Source: Blastococcus litoris (GTDB lineage Bacteria; Actinomycetota; Actinomycetes; Mycobacteriales; Geodermatophilaceae). From it: DNA of 64,000 nt. The DNA is taken from NCBI RefSeq assembly GCF_003075095.1, contig NZ_QCZF01000002.1, forward strand, positions 477,054 to 541,053, given 5' to 3'. A program made the position numbers and the translations under genes. Position 1 is the first letter of the stretch. Every line of letters begins with the position of its first letter. Of this stretch, positions 34,608-44,541 are shown piece after piece. The notes under the pieces are model-generated. The model ran no database searches. It was not told the DNA's origin and was given only the letters and a program-made list of their open reading frames with translations.

Positions 34608-36266
34608 ATGGGCAAGCCGGTCATCCTCAGCGTGGACGACGACCCCGGGGTCTCCCGGGCCGTGGCCCGGGACCTGCGCCGCAGGTACGGCGAGGACCAC
34701 CGGGTGCTGCGGGCGTCGTCCGCGGCCGAGGGGCTCGAGGCGCTGCGCGAGCTGAAGCTGCGGGGTGACCCGGTGGCGGTGCTGCTCGCCGACTACCGGA
34801 TGCCGGAGATGAACGGCATCGACTTTCTCGAGATGGCGATGGACCTGTTCCCGCGGGCCCGCCGCGCGCTGCTGACCGCCTACGCCGACACCGACGCCGC
34901 GATCCAGGCGATCAACGTCGTCGACGTCGACGCGTACCTGCTCAAGCCGTGGGACCCGCCGGAGGAGAAGCTCTACCCCGTCGTCGACACGATGCTGAAG
35001 TCGTGGCGGGAGGCGCCCGACCCGGAGGTCGAGGGCGTGAAGATCGTCGGCCACCGCTGGTCGGCCCCGTCGTTCCGGGCGCGTGACCTGCTCGCCCGCA
35101 ACGCCGTGCCCTACACCTGGTTCAGCGTCGACGAGCCGGAGGGCCAGCGGATCCTGGCCGCCGCCGGGGCGGGCCCGGAGGACATCCCGGTCGTGGTCAC
35201 GCCGGACGCGCAGGTGCTGCTGCACCCGAGCGAGTCCGAGCTCGCCGCCGTCGCGGGGCTCGCCGTCGAGCCGCGGGAGATGTTCTACGACCTCATCGTG
35301 GTCGGGGGCGGCCCGGCCGGGCTCGGTGCCGCCGTCTACGGGGCCTCCGAGGGGCTGCGGACCGTGCTCGTCGAGCGCGAGGCGACCGGCGGGCAGGCAG
35401 GCCAGAGCAGCCGCATCGAGAACTACCTCGGCTTCCCGGACGGCGTCTCCGGTGGCCAGCTGGCCGAGCGCGCTCGCCGCCAGGCGGTGAAGTTCGGCGC
35501 CGAGCTGCTGCTCACCCGCGACGTCGTCGCGCTCGAGACCCACGGGCCCAAGCGCGTGGTGCGCCTGGACGACGGCCGGGTGCTGGCCGCGCACGCCGTC
35601 GTCCTGGCGACCGGCATCTCCTACCGCAGCCTCGGGGTGGACGGCGTCGACGACCTCACCGGCCGGGGCGTCTACTACGGCTCGGCGATGACCGAGGCCG
35701 TGGAGTGCACCGACCGGGACATCTTCGTCGTCGGCGGGGCGAACTCCGCCGGGCAGGCCGCGGTGTACCTGTCGCGGTTCGCCCGGTCGGTCACCATCCT
35801 CGTGCGGGGCGACTCGCTCGAGGCCTCGATGTCGTCCTACCTCATCGAGCAGATCGCCGGGATCGAGAACATCTCCGTCCGGACCTGCTGCACGGTCGCC
35901 GGTGCGCAGGGCGACGGCCACCTCGAGGCGATCACCGTCCAGGACGCGAACACCGGCGAGCGGGAGACGCTGCCGGCCAGCCACCTGTTCGTCTTCATCG
36001 GCGGGGCGCCGCGCACGGCGTGGCTCGACGGGGCGGTCTCCCGCGACGACCACGGCTTCATCCGGACGGGCCCCGGGCTGCTGGACGAGGGGCGCCGCCC
36101 GCCCGGCTGGGTCCCCGACCGCGACCCGTACCTGCTGGAGGCGAGCCTGCCCGGCGTCTTCGTCGCCGGTGACGTCCGGTGCGACTCGGTCAAGCGGGTG
36201 GCGTCGGCGGTCGGGGAGGGCGCCATGGCGGTCACCCTCGTGCACCGGTACCTGGGGGAGCGATGA
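34608..36266 (+). CDS. Response regulator fused to thioredoxin-reductase-like flavoprotein
   Basis: A 552-residue three-part protein. Residues 1-125 are a receiver domain (acidic pocket Asp10-12, phosphoacceptor Asp62, Thr90, Lys113). Residues about 145-215 look like a glutaredoxin/thioredoxin fold without cysteines (VGHRWSAPSFRARDLLARN). Residues 226-552 are a FAD/NAD(P) module (GGGPAG 233-238; GGANSAGQ 376-383; final VFVAGDVR). The usual CxxC of thioredoxin reductase is absent: its place holds YYGSAMTEA (357-365). It may pass electrons elsewhere or sense redox state. ATGA overlap with the kinase gene implies a cognate pair. Confidence 0.88.
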   Translation: MGKPVILSVDDDPGVSRAVARDLRRRYGEDHRVLRASSAAEGLEALRELKLRGDPVAVLLADYRMPEMNGIDFLEMAMDLFPRARRALLTAYADTDAAIQAINVVDVDAYLLKPWDPPEEKLYPVVDTMLKSWREAPDPEVEGVKIVGHRWSAPSFRARDLLARNAVPYTWFSVDEPEGQRILAAAGAGPEDIPVVVTPDAQVLLHPSESELAAVAGLAVEPREMFYDLIVVGGGPAGLGAAVYGASEGLRTVLVEREATGGQAGQSSRIENYLGFPDGVSGGQLAERARRQAVKFGAELLLTRDVVALETHGPKRVVRLDDGRVLAAHAVVLATGISYRSLGVDGVDDLTGRGVYYGSAMTEAVECTDRDIFVVGGANSAGQAAVYLSRFARSVTILVRGDSLEASMSSYLIEQIAGIENISVRTCCTVAGAQGDGHLEAITVQDANTGERETLPASHLFVFIGGAPRTAWLDGAVSRDDHGFIRTGPGLLDEGRRPPGWVPDRDPYLLEASLPGVFVAGDVRCDSVKRVASAVGEGAMAVTLVHRYLGER

Positions 36267-37696
36267 CGGCGACGGAACCGCGGCTGACGCCCGACGAGCT
36301 GCGCGGGCTCTTCCTCTTCGAGCAGCTGGACGACGAGAAGCTCGCCTGGGTCTCGGCCAACGGCGACGTCGTCGACTGCCCGGCCGGCACCGAGGTGTCG
36401 GTCGAGGGCGAGCCGGCCGAGTGCTTCTTCGTGCTGCTCGAGGGCACGATGACGATGGTCCGGACGGTCGGCGGCAGCGAGGTCGAGACGGTGCGGACGT
36501 CGCACCGCGGCGTGTACTCGGGGGCCGTGCAGTTCTACTTCGGCGACCGGCTCGAGCAGCGCTACCCGGCGACGGTCCGGGCGGTCACCGACTGCCGCTT
36601 CCTCGCCCTGCCGGCCGGCCCGTTCGCCGCCGTCTTCCGGCAGTGGTACCCGATGGCCGTGCACCTGCTCGAGGGCATGTTCGTCGGGCAGCGGAACTCC
36701 GCCGAGCTGGTCGGCCAGCGCGAGCGGCTGCTGGCGCTGGGCAAGCTGACCGCCGGCCTGACCCACGAGCTCAACAACCCGGCCGCCGCGGCGGCCCGGG
36801 CGGCCGACGCGCTGCGCGATCGCTTCGCCGGCATGCGGCACAAGCTGGCCATGCTGTCGGAGGGCAAGCTCGACGGCGAGGTGCTGCGCTCGCTGACGGG
36901 GCTGCAGGAGGAGTTCGTCGGCCGGGTCGGCACCGCCCGCGAGCTGACCACGCTGGAGCGCTCGGACCTCGAGGACGGCCTGGGCGACTGGCTCGAGGAC
37001 CACGAGGTGCCCCAGCCGTGGGAGCTGGCCGGGGTCTTCGTCGCCGCCGGGCTGCAGCCGGACGACCTCGACCGCGTCACGGACGCGGTGGGCCCCGACC
37101 ACCTGGCGGCGGCGCTGCGCTGGCTGGCCTACACCGTCGAGGCCGAGGCTCTGCTGGTGGAGATCGCCGACAGCACGCACCGGATCTCCAGCCTGGTCGA
37201 CGCGGCCAAGCAGTACTCGCAGATGGACCGCACGCCGCACCAGCCCACCGACCTGCACGCCGGGCTGGACGCCACGCTGGTGATGCTCGGCGGGAAGATC
37301 GGCGCCGGCATCACCGTGGTCAAGGAGTACGACCGCGGCCTGCCCGAGGTGCCGGCGTACGCGGGCGAGCTCAACCAGGTCTGGACCAACCTGATCGTCA
37401 ACGCGCTCGACGCCATGGCCGGCGAGGGCACGCTGACGGTCCGGACGGCCCGGGACGGCGACTGCGCGGTGGTGGAGGTCGCCGACACGGGCCCGGGCAT
37501 CCCGCCCGAGCTGCGCGACCGCGTCTTCGAGCCGTTCTTCACCACCAAACCGGTCGGGCAGGGCACCGGCCTCGGGCTGGACGTGTCGTGGCGCGTCGTC
37601 GTGAAGCGGCACGGCGGTGACCTGCGGGTGACGTCACGGCCGGGGGACACCCGCTTCCAGGTGCTGCTGCCGCTCACGGAGCCCGACCCCGGGTGA
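36263..37696 (+). CDS. Sensor histidine kinase with N-terminal cyclic-nucleotide-binding domain
   Basis: A 477-residue cytoplasmic kinase. A cNMP-binding-type beta barrel spans about 15-130, followed by a dimerisation region with the phosphoacceptor His168 in GLTHELNNPAAA. An unusually long helical spacer (about 180-330) separates it from the ATPase domain: N-box NQVWTNLIVNALDAM, DTGPGIP, FEPFFTTK, GTGLGLDVSW. No membrane segment. It overlaps the response-regulator flavoprotein by four bases and probably phosphorylates its receiver domain. Confidence 0.87.
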   Translation: MTATEPRLTPDELRGLFLFEQLDDEKLAWVSANGDVVDCPAGTEVSVEGEPAECFFVLLEGTMTMVRTVGGSEVETVRTSHRGVYSGAVQFYFGDRLEQRYPATVRAVTDCRFLALPAGPFAAVFRQWYPMAVHLLEGMFVGQRNSAELVGQRERLLALGKLTAGLTHELNNPAAAAARAADALRDRFAGMRHKLAMLSEGKLDGEVLRSLTGLQEEFVGRVGTARELTTLERSDLEDGLGDWLEDHEVPQPWELAGVFVAAGLQPDDLDRVTDAVGPDHLAAALRWLAYTVEAEALLVEIADSTHRISSLVDAAKQYSQMDRTPHQPTDLHAGLDATLVMLGGKIGAGITVVKEYDRGLPEVPAYAGELNQVWTNLIVNALDAMAGEGTLTVRTARDGDCAVVEVADTGPGIPPELRDRVFEPFFTTKPVGQGTGLGLDVSWRVVVKRHGGDLRVTSRPGDTRFQVLLPLTEPDPG

Positions 37697-37899
37697 CCGC
37701 GCAGCTGCCGCCACCGGTGGGCCGGCCGCTCGCCGCGACGAGCGCCGGGGTCAGCGTCCGGGCAGCCGCTGGGTGATCTCCTGCAGGAGCCGGTCCCGGA
37801 GGTTCGGGCCCGACCACGGTGGCGCAGGGGGGCCTGCTCGCCCCAGGGGAAGTCCCGGGCCGGCTGCCTCGTCGCCGGGGCGCTGGGACAGTGGAGGGC

Positions 37900-38730
37900 G
37901 TGTTCGATGTCGACTGGATGGGCCTGCTCACCCGCGAGGTGCTGCGCGAGCGGGCCGCCGACCTCATCGCCGAGACCTGCGCCTGGTCGGTGGGCATGTC
38001 CGACCAGCCGCACCACCTCCGCTCCGGCGGGCGGGTCGTCGCCACCGGCCTGACCGTGGGGGAGCGCGCGGCGCACGGGCTGAACCTCAGCGGCGACGAG
38101 GACGGCCGGCTCGACCTCGGCGACGCCCGGCCGGGCAGCTTCCAGGACGCGCTGAACTCCGTGGACGCCTCCGGCACGGTAGCCGCCGACCGGTACGACA
38201 CCGATGTCCTGCACCCGTTCGTGCACGCGACCTGCGTGGCCGCCGCCGAGCGTGCGCGGCGGACGCGGCCGGACGCCTGGGCCGAGCTGGCCGACGACGT
38301 GGGCGAGGACGCCGGCGACCTGGCCGACGTCGTCCGCGCGGGCGGCTGGGAGGGACCGCTGCGGATCGACGCCGAGCACCTGGTGCTGGCCGCCCTGCGC
38401 GACGTGCCGCTCATCGAGGTGGAGGCGGAGGGGCTGCCGCTGTCGCTCGTGCGCGCCGCCGAGGCGGTGGCCCAGCAGGCGGTGGCACCGGCCGGGTCCG
38501 GCCCGGCGGACGACGACCTGGCGGGCTCGCTCTTCCTGGCCCGGGCGGCGGTGACGGCGACCGGCGCACCCCTGCCCGTCGCCCCGGAGGCGACCGAGGA
38601 CCTGGTCGAGCAGCTGCTCGCGCACGGGCTGGAGCCCGACGAGGTCGCCGAGCTGCTGCCGCACCTGCCGCTGCAAACGGCCACCGTGCACGAGGTGGTC
38701 GCCATCCTCCGGGCGTCGGGCATCGGCTGA
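37900..38730 (+). CDS. Hypothetical protein, unrecognised
   Basis: A frame of about 276 residues with strong actinobacterial codon bias. It is helical, Ala/Asp/Glu-rich and has no membrane segment or signal peptide. Recurrent patterns (DLIAETCAWSVGMSDQPHH, HPFVHATCVAAAERARR, LSLVRAAEAVAQQAV) suggest a soluble helical bundle. I do not recognise a family. Start is uncertain: GTG at 37891 or 37900, or ATG at 37918; none has an ideally placed Shine-Dalgarno. The 203 bases before it hold nothing I can name. Confidence 0.6.
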   Translation: MFDVDWMGLLTREVLRERAADLIAETCAWSVGMSDQPHHLRSGGRVVATGLTVGERAAHGLNLSGDEDGRLDLGDARPGSFQDALNSVDASGTVAADRYDTDVLHPFVHATCVAAAERARRTRPDAWAELADDVGEDAGDLADVVRAGGWEGPLRIDAEHLVLAALRDVPLIEVEAEGLPLSLVRAAEAVAQQAVAPAGSGPADDDLAGSLFLARAAVTATGAPLPVAPEATEDLVEQLLAHGLEPDEVAELLPHLPLQTATVHEVVAILRASGIG

Positions 38731-38883
38731 CGGGTCCGCCGGCGCCGACGGGTCCTCCGGTCCCGAGGAGGCCCTTCGGCCCTGTCGGCGTCCGAGGGGT
38801 CGGGCCAGCCTGGCGAAGGCTGCCGACGGCAGCTCCCGGCGGTGCGGGGCGCCGGCTCCTCCCGGACGAAGGACGCCCCCGAC

Positions 38884-39747
38884 ATGACCTCCTCCACCGG
38901 CACCGCCGCCGACGCGGACCGCGCCCTCAAGGCCAGGCACCGGGCGATGTGGGCCTCGGGCGACTACCCGCGGCTGGCCGCCGAGCTGCTGCCCGAGCTC
39001 GGGGAGGTCCTCGTTAGGGCCTGCGGCATCAGGCGGGGGGACCGCGTTCTCGACGTCGCCGCCGGGACCGGCAACGTCGCGGTCACCGCGGCCAGGACGG
39101 GGGCGAGCGTGGTGGCCAGCGACCTGACGCCCGAGCTCTTCGAGGCGGGCCGGGCACGGGCGGCCGCCGAGGGCGTCGAGGTCGAATGGCGGGAGGCCGA
39201 CGCCGAGGCGCTGCCCTTCGCCGACGGCGAGTTCGACGTGGTCGTGTCGGCGATCGGGATCATGTTCGCGCCGCACCACCAGCAGGCCGCCGACGAGCTG
39301 GTCCGGGTGTGCCGGCCCGGTGGCCGCATCGGGATCATCAGCTGGACGCCCGAGGGCTTCATCGGCCGGCTCTTCGCCACCATGAAGCCCTACGCGCCCC
39401 CGCCGCCCCCCGGTGCCTCCCCGCCGCCGAAGTGGGGGAGCGAGGACTACGCACTGGACCTGCTCGGCAGGCGGATCACCGATGTCGCGACCGAGCGCCG
39501 GGTGCTGACCGTCGACAGGTTCGACCGGCCCGAGGGCTTCCGCGACTACTTCAAGGAGGTCTACGGCCCGACGATCGCGGTGTACAAGGCGATCGCCGAC
39601 GAGCCCGAGCGCGTGGCCGCCCTCGACGCGGAGCTGGCCGAGCTGGCGCGCCGCGCCGACCGCGGGCAGGGGTCGACGGTGGTCGACTGGGAGTACCTGC
39701 TGCTCACCGCCACGAGGAAGCGGGACCAGGTACCCGGGCCGCGGTAG
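38884..39747 (+). CDS. Class I SAM-dependent methyltransferase (UbiE/Methyltransf_11-like)
   Basis: A 287-residue Rossmann-fold methyltransferase: VLDVAAGTGNVA (motif I), DLTPELFEAG (motif II acidic end), WREADAEALPFADGEFDVVVS (motifs III-IV in pieces), and RPGGRIGIISWTPEG (motif V). The C-terminal half has a Pro-rich loop (PPPPPGASPPP) and substrate-binding helices. Substrate unknown. The 153 bases before it have only weak inverted repeats. It converges on prfC with a single base between stops. Confidence 0.8.
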   Translation: MTSSTGTAADADRALKARHRAMWASGDYPRLAAELLPELGEVLVRACGIRRGDRVLDVAAGTGNVAVTAARTGASVVASDLTPELFEAGRARAAAEGVEVEWREADAEALPFADGEFDVVVSAIGIMFAPHHQQAADELVRVCRPGGRIGIISWTPEGFIGRLFATMKPYAPPPPPGASPPPKWGSEDYALDLLGRRITDVATERRVLTVDRFDRPEGFRDYFKEVYGPTIAVYKAIADEPERVAALDAELAELARRADRGQGSTVVDWEYLLLTATRKRDQVPGPR

Positions 39748-39748
39748 C

Positions 39749-41365
39749 TCAGAGCTCGGCGGCGACCAGGGACTCGAGCACCAGGTCGGGGTTCTTCTCC
39801 TTGAACACCCGCAGGCCCCACTTGTCGCCGAACACCGCGACCAGCTCGCCGTTGGTGCGCTGCAGCACCTCGGCGTTGCGCGCCGTCGCGACCACGGGGG
39901 CCGAGGCCTCGTCGGTGCGCAGCGCCATGCTGTAGGGGAGCCGCTCGAGCTCGACCGGGGCGCCGAACTCGTGCTCCATGCGGTGGGTGGCCACCTCGAA
40001 CTGCATCGGCCCGACGACGGCCAGCACCGGGGCCTGCTCGCCGCGGCGGTCCGACCGCAGCACCTGCACGACGCCCTCGGAGTCCAGCTGCTCGATCCCG
40101 CGGCGGAACTGCTTGTGCTTGCCGGTGTCGCGGCCGCGGCAGACGGCGAAGTGCTCGGGGGCGAAGGTGGTCAGCGGCGGGTAGGTCACCGGCTTCTCGG
40201 CGTAGAGCGTGTCGCCGACGCCGAGGGCCGCGGCGTTGACCAGGCCGACGACGTCGCCCGGGTAGGCGAAGTCGATGCTCTCCCGCTCCCGGCCGAACAC
40301 GTGCTGGGCGTACTTGGTGGCGAACGGCCGGCCGGTGCGCGCGTGGGTGACGACCATGCCGCGCTCGAAGACGCCCGAGCAGATCCGGATGAACGCCAAG
40401 CGGTCGCGGTGCGCGGTGTCCATGCCGGCCTGCACCTTGAACACGAAGGCGCTGAACGGGTCGGTCAGCTCGCGCCGGTCGCCGTCGGCCGTGGGCACGC
40501 CGGTGGGCGCCGGGGCCTTGCCGACCAGGGTGTCCAGCAGGGCGCCCACGCCGAAGTTCGACACGGCGGAGGCGAACAGCACCGGTGTCGTGACGCCGTC
40601 CAGGAACAGCGACTGCTCGTGGTCCTGGCCGCTGGCCTCCAGCAGCTCGACCTCCTCGACCGCCTGCTGCCAGGCGTCGCCCTCGCGGGCGAGCGCCGCC
40701 TCGGCCGGGAGCGTCTCCTCGGGGGCGATCGTCGCCCCGCCGGCCGTGCGGGTGAACCGCCGGTAGGTGCCGTCGGAGCGGTCGAGGACGCCGCGGAAGT
40801 CGCCGGCGATGCCCACCGGCCAGGTCAGCGGGGTCGGCGTCAGGCCGGTGCGCTCGCTGATCTCGTCCATCAGTTCGAGCGCGTCCTTGCCCGGGCGGTC
40901 CCATTTGTTGACGACGGTCAGCACCGGGATGCCGCGGTGCCGGCACACGGCGAACAGCTTCATCGTCTGGGCCTCGAGGCCCTTGGCGGCGTCGATCAGC
41001 ATCACCGCGGCGTCGACGGCGGTGAGCACGCGGTAGGTGTCCTCGGAGAAGTCCGAGTGCCCCGGGGTGTCGAGCAGGTTGATGACGGCGTCCCCGTACT
41101 CAAACTGCAGGGCCGCCGACGTGATGGAGATGCCGCGGGCCTTCTCCATGTCCATCCAGTCCGACACCGTGCCCCGGCGGCCGGCCTTGCCGTGCACCGC
41201 GCCGGCCTGGCCGATGACGCGGGCGTGCAGCGCGAGCGCCTCGGTGAGCGTCGACTTGCCGGCGTCGGGGTGGCTGATGACGGCGAACGTGCGCCGGCGG
41301 CCCGCCTGCTCGACCACGTCCTTCGCCGCGCCCACGGGGACCGCGCGCTCCTCGACGGCGCTCAC
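39749..41365 (-). CDS. prfC: Peptide chain release factor 3
   Basis: A 538-residue translational GTPase that recycles RF1/RF2 after termination. G1 HPDAGKST (32-39), the switch region RGISITSAALQF, G3 DTPGHSDF, G4 NKWD and the RF3-specific C-terminal domains (GPMQFEVATHRMEHEFGAPVE) are intact. GTG at 41365 was chosen because it gives the conserved N-terminal length; the frame upstream is open but unrelated. Monocistronic by position. Confidence 0.95.
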   Translation of the reverse strand: MSAVEERAVPVGAAKDVVEQAGRRRTFAVISHPDAGKSTLTEALALHARVIGQAGAVHGKAGRRGTVSDWMDMEKARGISITSAALQFEYGDAVINLLDTPGHSDFSEDTYRVLTAVDAAVMLIDAAKGLEAQTMKLFAVCRHRGIPVLTVVNKWDRPGKDALELMDEISERTGLTPTPLTWPVGIAGDFRGVLDRSDGTYRRFTRTAGGATIAPEETLPAEAALAREGDAWQQAVEEVELLEASGQDHEQSLFLDGVTTPVLFASAVSNFGVGALLDTLVGKAPAPTGVPTADGDRRELTDPFSAFVFKVQAGMDTAHRDRLAFIRICSGVFERGMVVTHARTGRPFATKYAQHVFGRERESIDFAYPGDVVGLVNAAALGVGDTLYAEKPVTYPPLTTFAPEHFAVCRGRDTGKHKQFRRGIEQLDSEGVVQVLRSDRRGEQAPVLAVVGPMQFEVATHRMEHEFGAPVELERLPYSMALRTDEASAPVVATARNAEVLQRTNGELVAVFGDKWGLRVFKEKNPDLVLESLVAAEL

Positions 41366-41610
41366 CGGAGCGTCCTCAGGGCAGCACGGGACCGGGCGGA
41401 GGCGACGGGGGGCACGCATCGAGAGTAGTGCGGCGTGGGGACCGCGCACCGAGTCGTCGGGCACAGTCGCCCCTCGCTGGCTCCCGTCCTCCCACGAACC
41501 CGGAGGCGGCTTCTCACCAATCCGCTCCTTTCCGCACCAGCCGCCGGCTGCTGCTCCGCCCACATGGCGCTCGACCGCGTCGACATCCGGCCCCCCGGAA
41601 ATGTCAGTGG

Positions 41611-41626
41611 TCGAACATACGATCGA
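41611..41626 (+). promoter_or_regulatory. SOS (LexA) box upstream of the DUF222 HNH gene
   Basis: TCGAAC-ATAC-GATCGA matches the actinobacterial LexA consensus TCGAAC-N4-GTTCGA in 11 of 12 defined positions. It ends four bases before the ATG at 41631. An alternative start at 41601 would put the box inside the gene, which argues for the start at 41631. Confidence 0.7.
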
Positions 41627-41630
41627 ACAC

Positions 41631-43514
41631 ATGGAGCAGGAGCCGCCGGCGGGATGGGCCACGGGCCCGCTGCGCGTCGTGCAGGAGGCCGACCGGGAGG
41701 TGGCCCGGCAGACCGCGCGGCGCGCGCGGGCGGTGGTGGAGTTCGCCGCGGCGCGACCTGCTACCGCTGACCGGGCGCCCGGTGAGCCCGGGAGCATGAG
41801 TGCAGCCCGGCGAGCCGCGCGGGCCGAGGTCCTCTCTCCGGTGAGCGAGTGGGCTGCCCCGGAGCTGTCGATCGCCCTGTCGATCACCGGCCAGGCCGCC
41901 GAGGCGCTGCTCGAGCGGTCGCTCACGCTGGTCCACCGGCTGCCGCGGACGCTGGCGGCCCTGGAGGCGGGCCTGCTGCACGTCGGTCACCTGTGGCCCC
42001 TGCTCGAGAAGGTGGCCCCCGTCGGGGATGCCACGGTTCGCGCGCGGCTGGAGGAGGACGTGCTCGCCTGGATGGCCGGCCGGCAGGTGACCACACCGGC
42101 GCAGCTGGGCGCGAAGATCCGGCGGGAGCTCCTGGCCCGGGACGTCCGGTCGGCGGCACGTGAGCTCGAGGCGGCGATCCGCCGACGCGGGGTGCACGTC
42201 CGCCCCGACCGCGTCGACGGGATGGCGGTGCTGACCGCGCTGTTCACCGTGCCCGAGGCCGAGGCGATGCTGGATGCGCTGGGCCAGTGCGCCGACGCGG
42301 TCGAGGACGACCCGGCCACCGGGCCGCCGCGGACGCGGGAGCAGCGGATGGCCGACTGCCTGCTGGACCTCGTGCTCCGGCCGGGCGAGACGACGCTCCC
42401 GGTGGTCCAGGCCCAGCTCACGGTCGTGGCGGGTGTCGCCACCCTGGCCGGAGGCGACGAGCCCGGCGAGATCGCGGGTCACCCGGTGCCCGCCGAGATG
42501 GTCCGCGCCCTCGCCCGGGCACTGGGGCTCCTGCCCGGCGAGGACGAGCCCGGCGCCCGTGACGAGGACGGGTCGACCGTGCTGGCGGAGGCGCCGGAGG
42601 GCACCGCTGCGCGAGCTGCTGCCGAGGCGGACGACCAGTGGTGGGCCGAGCTCGAGGAGCGTGCGCTCCGCGGTGAATGGCGCGGCGCCGACGAGCCGCC
42701 GCCGGAGGAACTGCAGCGGTGGTGGGCCGAGGAGGAGAGCTGGCCGTCCGTGGCGCCATGGCCCGACGACGGCGATCCGGCCCCCGGTGCCTCGTCCCCT
42801 GCGCTGGGCAGGCCCGCGCCGATCACAGCGCTCGGCACCGGGCCGTCGTGGTGGGCCGCAGCCGACCTGGCGCTGGTCGAGGTGGGCGCGAGCCAGCTCC
42901 AGCTGTACGGCGCTCTGGCACGGGCTCGCCGGGCCGTCGAGGAAGCGGAGATCGCCGACCTCGCCGACCGGGAGGAGTGGGAACTGTCACCAGCGGCGGC
43001 GATCTCCTCGGCTCCTGACGCCCTGGCCGCCCTCGAGCACGCCAGTGCTGCCCAGCGGACCGCCGTCGCCGACCTCCTCCGGCGCACTGCCGGCGGTGGG
43101 CTCACCGACCGGCCGCGGATCGCGGTCACCAATGCGCTCACCGGCGCCCTGGTCGCGCTCACCGACGCCCGCGAGCTGCGCCGCGCCGCGACCGCCGGGG
43201 ACGGTCTGGGGCCTCCACCGGGGAGCCCGACGTACCGGCCCGGGGCGGCGCTGGACCGGTTCGCCAGGGCTCGCGATCGACGATGCCGGTTCCCCGGCTG
43301 CCGGCGCCGCGTGCCACGGACCGGAGAGCTCGACCACCACCGGCCGTGGCCGGCCGGACCGACGACGGCCGGGAACCTCACCGGCTTCTGCACGTCGCAC
43401 CACCGGGGCAAGCACCAGGCCCCCGGATGGCGGTTCCACCTGTCGTCCGCCGGCACGCTGACGGTCACCACGCCCAGCGGCGTGGCTGCCCGCACGGCAC
43501 CCCCACCCTTCTGA
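41631..43514 (+). CDS. DUF222 / 13E12-repeat HNH endonuclease-domain protein
   Basis: A 627-residue protein. The N-terminal half is DUF222 (helical; SITGQAAEALLERSLTLVHRLPRTLAALEAG in parts), with a variable acidic, Trp-rich middle (about 330-410). The C-terminus is an HNH nuclease: CRFPGCRRRVPRTGELDHH, AGNLTGFCTSHHRGKH in pieces, holding the zinc cysteines, the catalytic His and Asn. These multi-copy actinobacterial genes are called 13E12 repeats in mycobacteria; their biological role is not settled. A LexA box directly upstream suggests DNA-damage induction. Confidence 0.88.
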   Translation: MEQEPPAGWATGPLRVVQEADREVARQTARRARAVVEFAAARPATADRAPGEPGSMSAARRAARAEVLSPVSEWAAPELSIALSITGQAAEALLERSLTLVHRLPRTLAALEAGLLHVGHLWPLLEKVAPVGDATVRARLEEDVLAWMAGRQVTTPAQLGAKIRRELLARDVRSAARELEAAIRRRGVHVRPDRVDGMAVLTALFTVPEAEAMLDALGQCADAVEDDPATGPPRTREQRMADCLLDLVLRPGETTLPVVQAQLTVVAGVATLAGGDEPGEIAGHPVPAEMVRALARALGLLPGEDEPGARDEDGSTVLAEAPEGTAARAAAEADDQWWAELEERALRGEWRGADEPPPEELQRWWAEEESWPSVAPWPDDGDPAPGASSPALGRPAPITALGTGPSWWAAADLALVEVGASQLQLYGALARARRAVEEAEIADLADREEWELSPAAAISSAPDALAALEHASAAQRTAVADLLRRTAGGGLTDRPRIAVTNALTGALVALTDARELRRAATAGDGLGPPPGSPTYRPGAALDRFARARDRRCRFPGCRRRVPRTGELDHHRPWPAGPTTAGNLTGFCTSHHRGKHQAPGWRFHLSSAGTLTVTTPSGVAARTAPPPF

Positions 43515-43534
43515 GCGCAGCCGGCCCGGCGGGC

Positions 43535-44386
<852 letters not shown>

Positions 44387-44541
44387 GGGGAAGAAGGTAG
44401 CCAGGCCCGGTCGTGCCCGGATGGTCGGGCACCGTCGTCCGGTGACGCCGCCGTGACGCCGGCCCGGTAGGCCTGGCGCAGAGGCCGTCCGGCCTCGGGG
44501 GGAACCGCTGCCCGCAGCAGCCGCACGAACGAGGCGATCCG

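Noticed and set aside
41601..41630. Alternative start of the DUF222 gene at 41601
   Set aside because: It would place the LexA box inside the coding region; the start at 41631 is more consistent.
44440..44500. GAGGCC/GGCCTC hairpin upstream of the S41-like gene
   Set aside because: Six-base stem in a GC-rich stretch; such matches are frequent by chance here.
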